A DNA stretch of 64,000 nucleotides from Aureococcus anophagefferens (lineage: Eukaryota; Sar; Pelagophyceae; Pelagomonadales; Pelagomonadaceae), in assembly GCF_000186865.1 (NCBI RefSeq), contig NW_008705579.1, forward strand, positions 534,108 to 598,107, in the 5' to 3' direction. A program made the position numbers and the translations under genes. Of the stretch, positions 58,801 to 64,000 are shown in pieces. Each line of letters begins with the position of its first letter. Positions within the stretch are counted from its first letter, which is position 1. Under the pieces are notes generated by a model. It had not been told where the DNA came from, did no database searches, and saw only the letters and a program-made list of their open reading frames with translations.

Positions 58801-59972
58801 CGGAGAAGGTGCTGCGATCGAACCGCGAGGTCCGCACGGGCGTCGTCCACGTGAGCTCCAAGGTCTGGGGCTACCGCAAGGTCTGCAAGAAGACGCTCCG
58901 GATCCTGAGCATGCACGAGTTCTCGCTGCCGAATCTCGAGTTCACGACGCGCGCGACGTGGATCGACGTGCCGAAGCGCGCGCCCGCGCGCGACTCGCAT
59001 CTTCAACCCGACTTCAATGCGAGCGTCGTCGAACGATGTGGCACACGCACTTCCGCCGTGCTTCGAGAAGTCGATGCGCGCCATCGATCCGTCCAGGAAT
59101 CAGCCGAATCGACGTCGATGTGACCGAGCGAGAGCATTTCAAAGTCTGGTCGGGACGTTCCGGCTCACCGGTTGACGTCCGCGCAGGCGCGCGCTCGACG
59201 CGATCGCCGCGCGGCGCCTCGACGCGCGCGCGGGGCTCCACGCGCTCAACCACGCGCTCCTCGCGCTCGCGCCCCTCTTCGTGCTCTGCGACCCCGGCGA
59301 CGTCGCCACGGAGCACGTCTACCCGTTCCAGACGCGGCCGCGGCCGTTCCGCGCGATCGTCTACGACGCGCGGCCGGGCGGCCTCGGCGTCGCGGAGGAG
59401 CTCTACCACCGCATGGGCGCGCTCCTGCGCGAGGCGCGGACCCTGCTCGCGTGCCCCTGCGGCCTCGCGACGGGCTGCCCCGCGTGCCTCCACGACGGCC
59501 GCCGCGCGGGGCAGCAAAAGAGAGCGAAATTCCCAACTTCAAAGGCTCCGATCTCGGCCGTTTTCCACTCGTTTCGGCTCATGCTTGGACGAGCGATGAT
59601 CTCTCGGAGCGCTCTCGAAGCGTGGATGTTTTTTTCCTGGAACGCGCGCGAGCGGAACGCTCACGTTGAAGCGGCGTCGAATCACCCTTTTGCTTCCCAG
59701 GCCGCTGCACGGGGCACAACGTCGCGCTCGACCGCGACGCCGCGCGCCTCATCGTCGACGCGCTCCTCGACCGCGGCGACCTCGACGAGGGCGCGCCGGC
59801 CGCCGGCGCCGGCGACGCCGCGCCGGCGCGCGACGCGACGCCGCGCAAGGCCGCGGCGACGCGGGCCGCGCGGCTCGACCGCGCGGGCGTGCTCCCGGGC
59901 GCGCGCGCGCTCGGCGTCCGGCCCGAGTGGGCGCCCTGCCTGCCCGACTTCCGGCCGGGGGGCGAGTCGTAA
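55866..59972 (+). CDS. HRQ1: Hrq1/MrfA-family DEAH helicase with DUF1998 C-terminus, four exons, one frameshift
   Basis: Exons 55866-58574, 58772-58975, 59187-59497 and 59701-59972. This RecQ4-related 3'-5' helicase acts in DNA crosslink repair and genome stability. Motifs in order: Walker A ATGTASGKSLAF, LFPTKALAQDQVASLRELL, DEAH box VVVDEAHVYVGAFGTHVAAV, SATIANPREHA, GVVATNALELGVDVGDLDA, WQQAGRAGRD; the C-terminal domain has LHALNHALLALAPLFVLCDP, FRAIVYDARPGGLGVAEELY and the four-Cys zinc site CPCGLATGCPACLHDGRC. The zinc-site Cys is rejoined only by splicing the third intron. A one-base frameshift in the poorly conserved linker at about 57421-57455 separates the two RecA lobes and is probably an assembly error. 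The N-terminus has a 14-residue repeat. Confidence 0.88.
55930..56095. repeat. Four 42-bp units in the helicase N-terminus
   Basis: Four near-identical units encode AAATQESAAPRARK-type 14-residue repeats. They differ by a few substitutions (one Arg to Cys, one Lys to Gln) and keep the frame. Confidence 0.9.
58575..58771 (+). mobile_element. Introner, family A, 197 bp
   Basis: Exact duplication GTCGTCGC at 58575 and 58772, GT donor, acceptor CCCGCGCAG, phase 2, sense. Left terminus CGGGGCAGGAAAAGG. Splicing joins ACDYIT to SSRNHTDVD. Confidence 0.9.
58976..59186 (+). mobile_element. Introner, family B, antisense and diverged, 211 bp
   Basis: Exact duplication GCGCGCGC at 58976 and 59187, GC donor, acceptor CGCGCAG, phase 2. 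The interior CATCTTCAACCCGACTTCAA matches the antisense form at 49718; the left terminal 15 bases have drifted to GC-rich sequence but keep their length. Splicing restores WIDVPKRALDAIAARRLD. Confidence 0.85.
59498..59700 (+). mobile_element. Introner, family A, 203 bp, diagnostic for donor site
   Basis: Target copies GCCGCCGC and GCCGCTGC (7 of 8), GC donor, acceptor TTCCCAG, phase 1, sense. The GC within the element end would shift the frame; only the GC at the start of the upstream duplicate rejoins CLHDG to RCTGHN and restores the zinc-binding Cys. Confidence 0.88.
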
Positions 59973-60287
59973 GGGGGGCGCCCCGCGTCGCCGCGTTTCG
60001 ACCGGTGCGTGGTCGAGCGGGCCTGTCCCCTCTCCCCGACCCGTGTCGTGACGAAGGTCTTTTACTGCGTTGCAGCGGCGGCAGGCTCCGGGGGGAGGAG
60101 CGGCGGCGGCTGGGGCACCGGGTGGCGGACGTCGGGGTCGTTCGCGTGGTGATGACGAGCGTGTTTCTTGGGGGGCTCCGGACAGCGCGGCGGCGGCGGC
60201 GCGTGGCTTTCGCGCCGCGGCGGGCCGCGGGGAAAAGCGCGTCTTGTCGGCGCTTCTCTTTTTGGCGAGGTACGAGGGGCGCGCCGC
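59973..60287. other. Convergent intergenic spacer
   Basis: 315 bp between the helicase stop and the stop of the repeat protein. It is G-rich on the plus strand in places (GGCTCCGGGGGGAGGAG). No gene, repeat or hairpin I can support. Confidence 0.5.
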
Positions 60288-61706
60288 CTAGTTCGCCTTC
60301 TCGCGGTGCTCGCAGAGCCACATCTTCTGGCCGTGCGCGTCGAACTTCTCGGCGCCCGCGAATTTCTTCACGCGGCACTTCGAGGCCTTCTCGCACTTGC
60401 CGTGCGAGATCTTGTAGGCGCAGGCGTGCTTGAACCGGCACGCGCCGCTCTTGTAGACGCAATTCCGCTTCTTGCGGCACCGCGATTCCTTGGTGAGGAC
60501 CTCGCAGTCCGCGAGGCACTTGTGCGAGCCGCCGACCCACGCGCACTTGGCCCTGCGGTTGCACTTGCGCTTCTTCGTGACCGCGAGGCAGCCGCAGGTC
60601 ACCCTGTCCTCGCGGTGGGGGTCGCACTCATCCTCCGTGAAGGAACCGTCGCCTTCTCCGAATTCGCCCGCGTCCAGCGAGAGATTCGTCGGGGCGGTAG
60701 TGGGACTCGCGGAGGGCTTGGCGGTGGGCGCGTCGGAGGGCTTGGCCGTGGGCGCGTCGGAGGGCTTGGAGGTCGGCGCGTCGGACGGCTTGGCCGACGG
60801 CGCGTCGGACGGCTTGGCCGTGGGCGCGTCGGACGGCTTGGCCGACGGCGCGTCGGACGGCTTGGCCGACGGCGCGTCGGAGGGCGTGCCCGTCGGCGCG
60901 TCGGAGGGCGTGCCCGTCGGCGCGTCGGAGGGCGTGGCCGACGGCGCGTCGGAGGGCGTGCCCGTCGGCGCGTCGGAGGGCGTGGCCGACGGAGCGTCGG
61001 AGGGCGTGGCCGACGGCGCGTCGGAGGGCGTGGCCGACGGAGCGTCGGAGGGCGTGGCCGACGGGGCGTCGGAGGGCGTGGCCGACGGAGCGTCGGAGGG
61101 CGTGGCCGACGGAGCGTCGGAGGGCGTGCCCGTCGGAGCGTCGGAGGGCGTGGCCGACGGCGCGTCGGAGGGCGTTGCCGACGGCGCGTCGGAGGGCGTG
61201 GCCGACGGGGCGTCGGAGGGCGTGGCCGACGGAGCGTCGGAGGGAATGACGAGCGAGGTCGAGCTGGCGGTGAGCTCGAAGGTGTAGTAGCACGTCGTCG
61301 GCTCGTCGGAGACGAGGGTCTGCTCCGTCGCAGAGTCGTCGACCACGAGCGAGAGGAGCGCGGTGCGAGAGCCCGAGATCGGAGGGCAGTAGTCGCCGTC
61401 GTCGTAGTTCTGGTCGTCCCCGGACGTCGACGCGTAGTAGCCGATGGCGTACACGTCCGTGCCGCCCACCGTGTAGTCGAGGGACTCGCAGCCGCTGCTG
61501 GCGCCCGTGTTCTGGATGATCTCGCCCCCGCCGTACGCCACGCCGTCGCCGATGGTGACCTTGTAGCAGTAGGTGCCGTCCGACGCGTAGACCACGGCAC
61601 CACCGTAGCTGTCGATCGTCGACCCCGAAGCCACCGGCGCGAACGCGGCACAGCCCACGAGAAAGGCGTACCCGAAGGCCTTGCGCGAGTCCTTGCGCCA
61701 GTTCAT
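60288..61706 (-). CDS. Secreted or surface protein with PSDAPS repeats and Cys-rich C-terminus
   Basis: A 472-residue protein. A signal peptide (AFGYAFLVGCAAFAPVASG) leads to a beta-rich N-terminal domain of about 130 residues with few Cys (TYCYKVTIGDGVAYGGGE, CYYTFELTASSTSLVIP). Then come 22 copies of an eight-residue unit, SDAPSATP with Thr/Gly/Lys variants, a likely O-glycosylated stalk. The last 120 residues are basic with about 18 Cys (CNRRAKCAWVGGSHKC, CRKKRNCVYKSGACRFKHAC), resembling small disulfide-knotted domains repeated three or four times. The layout suits an adhesion or cell-covering protein. I know no family match. Single exon. Confidence 0.75.
   Translation of the reverse strand: MNWRKDSRKAFGYAFLVGCAAFAPVASGSTIDSYGGAVVYASDGTYCYKVTIGDGVAYGGGEIIQNTGASSGCESLDYTVGGTDVYAIGYYASTSGDDQNYDDGDYCPPISGSRTALLSLVVDDSATEQTLVSDEPTTCYYTFELTASSTSLVIPSDAPSATPSDAPSATPSDAPSATPSDAPSATPSDAPTGTPSDAPSATPSDAPSATPSDAPSATPSDAPSATPSDAPSATPSDAPSATPSDAPTGTPSDAPSATPSDAPTGTPSDAPTGTPSDAPSAKPSDAPSAKPSDAPTAKPSDAPSAKPSDAPTSKPSDAPTAKPSDAPTAKPSASPTTAPTNLSLDAGEFGEGDGSFTEDECDPHREDRVTCGCLAVTKKRKCNRRAKCAWVGGSHKCLADCEVLTKESRCRKKRNCVYKSGACRFKHACAYKISHGKCEKASKCRVKKFAGAEKFDAHGQKMWLCEHREKAN
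60712..61245. repeat. 22-copy 24-bp coding minisatellite
   Basis: The unit GGCGTGGCCGACGGCGCGTC plus GGAG repeats with a 24-bp step. Variants TGTP and SAKP occur in blocks, showing unit-level duplication. It encodes the Ser/Asp/Ala/Pro stalk of the 60288 gene and is likely length-variable between strains. Confidence 0.95.
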
Positions 61707-62094
61707 GGTTCACTTTGCCTGCGGCGGCGCGATGTCGGCGAAGCGCTCGAGACAGTCGACGTCGTCGCCGATATCGCGAGCGCGCGCGCGCATCTCTTTC
61801 GGGGGGGGGTCCGAGGCGCGCGCGCGCCGCTCCAGGTATGTAAGCCGCGTTCTGGCGGGTACGCGTGGGCGCGCGCGCGTCAGGGGGCTTTTGCGCACAC
61901 GACCTCAACGGCGTCTTCGAGCGCCTTCGATGCGCTCAACACCTTCGGCGCCATCCCCCGAGGTGCGCGTCGGGCGATGGACTCCGAGGTGGGCGGGCAA
62001 CGCGATCCAACCCCTAAAACGGCGCGCGAGCGCGCGCAAAGCCCGCGCCGCGGCGCGCGAGTGAAGTCGACTGCTTATATATCGCCAGAGCCTA
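61707..62094. other. Upstream region of the PSDAPS gene, no gene seen
   Basis: 388 bp. It contains CG-dinucleotide runs (CGCGCGCGCG near 61790 and 61820), a run of ten G near 61800, and TTATATAT at about 62075. Open frames here look like GC-driven noise. The promoter of the minus-strand gene starting at 61706 probably lies in it. Confidence 0.45.
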
Positions 62095-62118
62095 CTATCG
62101 CCCGAGCCTACTAGTAAC

Positions 62119-62400
62119 TGAATAAATTGCAACAGTAATTGCAGTTCCGGCCGAAGGTCCGTCTTTCGGTGTGGCTCCTTCTGGAACGTGAATATGTAGA
62201 TCCGTATTTTTCATCTTTTGTGAGATCTTAGTTTGATTTCTAGGGTCAATCAAGCTCCATGCAACACTTTTGGCGACGGCCATCGATTCTTTCATAACAT
62301 CTCCTTGCATTCCCGTCAGTCTCAGGCCCAGAGTCGTATTCGAAGGGATGTATTTTGTTTCAATGACCGTGAGACCACCAGTTCCATTAGAGCATGCGTA
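62119..62400 (-). pseudogene. Truncated Lon protease domain in AT-rich DNA
   Basis: About 94 codons match the Lon (La) proteolytic domain: [33 protein letters not shown], and the active-site block [20 protein letters not shown], which includes the catalytic Ser. It stops shortly after, so the catalytic Lys region is absent, and the ATPase part is missing upstream. The DNA (about 62098-62410) is visibly AT-richer and uses A/T-ending codons, unlike every neighbour. Lon occurs in bacteria, organelles and some giant viruses; the donor cannot be told. The open frame continues into GC-rich flanks that have no similarity to Lon. Confidence 0.75.
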
Positions 62401-62409
62401 GGGTAAAAT

Positions 62410-62669
62410 GGATGTTGTGGTATTTGGCCGGGGGTCGGCGAACTCTCGCCCGACATGCGACTCGCGAACCTCGACACCTCCCACGACCCCTCTGTTCACA
62501 CATAGTTCCTCCGAAATCCCGCCCGTGGTTGCGCGTCACGACGGTCGGGCGATGCACTCTGCTCAAGGGGGGCGGGCAACGCTCGCGACAAGCGGGCTCG
62601 GAGCTCGGGCCCCCCGGCTCGCGCGGCGGCGGCGGCGGACGGGCGGAGGTGCCCCCCCCCGGCGGGGCC
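62410..62669. other. Spacer beyond the Lon relic
   Basis: A gene-free 260-bp spacer returning from AT-rich to GC-rich DNA, with a run of nine C near 62650. No feature is supported. Confidence 0.4.
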
Positions 62670-64000
62670 TTAGGAGAGGGGCGGTATCCTCGGGGCCCGG
62701 CGGGCCGAGCTCGCGCGGGACGAGGCCGCGCGCGGCGGCGGCGAGTCCGGCGCGGACTCGCCGGAGAGCGACGAGCCGTCGCTGAGGTCCGACGCGCCGC
62801 CGTCGTCGTCGCTGAGGAGGCCGAGGGCGAGGTGCTGGAGGTCGAGGAGCCGCGCGCGGCGCGCGGGCGCGTCGGAGCCGTCGTCGCCGCGGCGCGCCGC
62901 GGACCGGAGCTTCGTCCGCTCGTGCTCGCGGAGGAGCGCGAGGAGCGCGCCGCGCTCGCGCCGCAGGCGCCGGAGCTCGCCGTCGCGGGCCCGGCCGTCG
63001 CGCGCGGCCTCGCGGCGGCCGCGCGCCTCGGCCGCGGCGAGCCGGTCCTCCGCGCGGCCCGCGTCGCGCTCGAGCGCGCGCGCGGCCTCGACCGCGGCGT
63101 CGCGCTCGGCCGCGAGGCGCGCGGCGTCGGCCGCGGCGGCGCGGCCCGCCGCGCGGGCCTCGTCGAGCTCGCGGCCGCGGGCCGCGCGCGCGTCGTCGAG
63201 CGCCGCGGCGCCGCGGCGCCGGTCGGCGTCCGCGCGCGCCGCGTCCGCCGCGGCCGCGGCCGCGGTGTCCGCGGCCGCCGCGGCGCGCGCCGCGTCGGCC
63301 GCGGCGAGCCGCGCCTCGGCGTCGCCCCGGGCCGCCTCGGCCGCGCGCGCGTCGCGGACCGCGCGGTCGCGGTCCAAAGTCGCGAGCCTCAGCTCGTGGC
63401 GCCAGAGGAGCGCGGCGTCGTCGCGACTCCGCGCGGCCGCGCGCGCGGACGCGGCGCAGGCCCGAAGCAGCGCCGCGCGGTCCCGGACGAGGCGCAGGCA
63501 CTCGGCCCGGAGCCGCGGCGCGCCGAGCGCGCCGAGGCGCGGCGCGGCCTCGCCGCCCGGCGCCGGCGCCGACAGGACGAGCGCGAGCTCGAGCTCCGGC
63601 GGCGGCGCCGCGGCCGTCGCGGCGACGGGCGGCGCGCCGGCGTCGGCGGCGTCGGGCACGAAGAGCAGGAGCACCTCGCCCCAGGTCACGTCGCCGCCGC
63701 CGCCGAGCCGCGCGTCGAGCGCGTCCAGCACGTCGCCCCAGCCCTCGGCGCCGACCCAGTGGCGCATGAGGTCGCCTAACCGCTCGTCGCCGCGCAGGGC
63801 GGCCCGCAGGGCCGCCCGCGGCACGGCGCCGGCGTCGCCGCCGTCGAGCGCGCAGAAGACGCCGCGCATGAGCGCCTCGGCCTCGGGACGCAAACCCGCG
63901 GCGAGCGGGTCCCGCGGCGGCGCCGGCGCCGCCGCGAGGTCCGCGCCGCCGGCCCGGAGCGCGCCGAGCTCCGCGTCCCGGCGCTCCCGCCGCCAGAGCC
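62670..64000 (-). CDS. Coiled-coil protein, 5' end beyond the window
   Basis: The frame is open to the window edge, so the start is missing; at least 443 residues are present. A globular part with EF-hand-like helices (VFCALDGGDAGAVPRAALRA then GDVTWGEVLLLF) is followed by about 200 residues of Ala/Arg/Glu-rich coiled coil (RGRELDEARAAGRAAAADAA, RLRRERGALLALLREHERTK) and a Ser/Asp-rich tail (GLLSDDDGGASDLSDGSSLS). Ala-rich composition partly reflects GC content. It resembles cytoskeletal or centrosomal proteins only in general form; no family is assigned. Confidence 0.6.
   Translation of the reverse strand, partial: LWRRERRDAELGALRAGGADLAAAPAPPRDPLAAGLRPEAEALMRGVFCALDGGDAGAVPRAALRAALRGDERLGDLMRHWVGAEGWGDVLDALDARLGGGGDVTWGEVLLLFVPDAADAGAPPVAATAAAPPPELELALVLSAPAPGGEAAPRLGALGAPRLRAECLRLVRDRAALLRACAASARAAARSRDDAALLWRHELRLATLDRDRAVRDARAAEAARGDAEARLAAADAARAAAAADTAAAAAADAARADADRRRGAAALDDARAARGRELDEARAAGRAAAADAARLAAERDAAVEAARALERDAGRAEDRLAAAEARGRREAARDGRARDGELRRLRRERGALLALLREHERTKLRSAARRGDDGSDAPARRARLLDLQHLALGLLSDDDGGASDLSDGSSLSGESAPDSPPPRAASSRASSARRAPRIPPLS

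Noticed and set aside
62095..62499. A complete small Lon-related gene
   Set aside because: Only the central part is AT-rich and matches Lon; the ends of the frame are GC-rich flank and the catalytic Lys region and ATPase are absent.

Overview
The window is nuclear DNA of a very GC-rich, gene-dense unicellular eukaryote. Its features (introner introns, a probable selenoprotein, stramenopile-type fusion proteins, very short intergenic spaces) point to a pelagophyte alga, most likely Aureococcus anophagefferens or a close relative. This is inference from sequence features; no database was searched. Two runs of N (7751-7825, 28237-28286) and several one- or two-base frameshifts show it is a draft assembly.

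Layout. 41-2888: small membrane proteins, a QCR8-like respiratory subunit and a SAM-domain protein. 3022-18445 (minus): one giant gene, about 4,950 codons, with signal peptide, about 28 FG-GAP/VCBS calcium repeats, a LamG-like domain, Pro/Ser/Thr stalks, an REJ domain, many membrane helices, two MYND fingers and EF-hands; it is polycystin-like. 18662-30766: sulfotransferase-like proteins, NAA40, an aldo/keto reductase, GST, two transporters, an EF-hand protein, a TOD1/MUCI70-type glycosyltransferase and an ARM-repeat protein. 30879-44986: RCC1 and MYND proteins, an MFS carrier, ARL1, the GATOR1 subunit IML1/DEPDC5, a PP2C phosphatase, a PhyH dioxygenase and a GNAT-UIM protein. 45168-55795: a multi-pass membrane protein, an LRR/UBR-box protein, a Gfo/Idh/MocA oxidoreductase, a FkbM methyltransferase, a PLOD-type glycosyltransferase, a GILT-like selenoprotein and a deoxynucleoside kinase. 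55866-64000: an Hrq1/MrfA helicase, a PSDAPS-repeat surface protein, an AT-rich Lon protease relic and the end of a coiled-coil gene.

The main system is intron gain by transposition. I define 22 introns by hand. Sixteen are about 180-210 bp copies of two related introner families, A and B, in both orientations. The usual copy is flanked by an 8-bp target duplication beginning GC or GT. The upstream copy supplies the 5' splice site and the element end supplies CAG, so splicing restores the uninterrupted reading frame. Six more introns are short (58-80 bp); two of them share sequence and define a probable third family, C. Thirteen of the 22 donors are GC. Family A/B introners of this kind are known from Aureococcus; the short family, the frame tests between donor models and the local nucleosome-sized exons are the parts worth checking.

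Other notable points: an in-frame TGA exactly at the first catalytic Cys of a GILT-like thiol reductase, with a candidate SECIS hairpin downstream; a compositional island carrying a truncated Lon domain; two tandem duplications spanning stop codons of convergent genes; and convergent gene pairs spaced by 17, 8 or 7 bp, or overlapping in TTAG.
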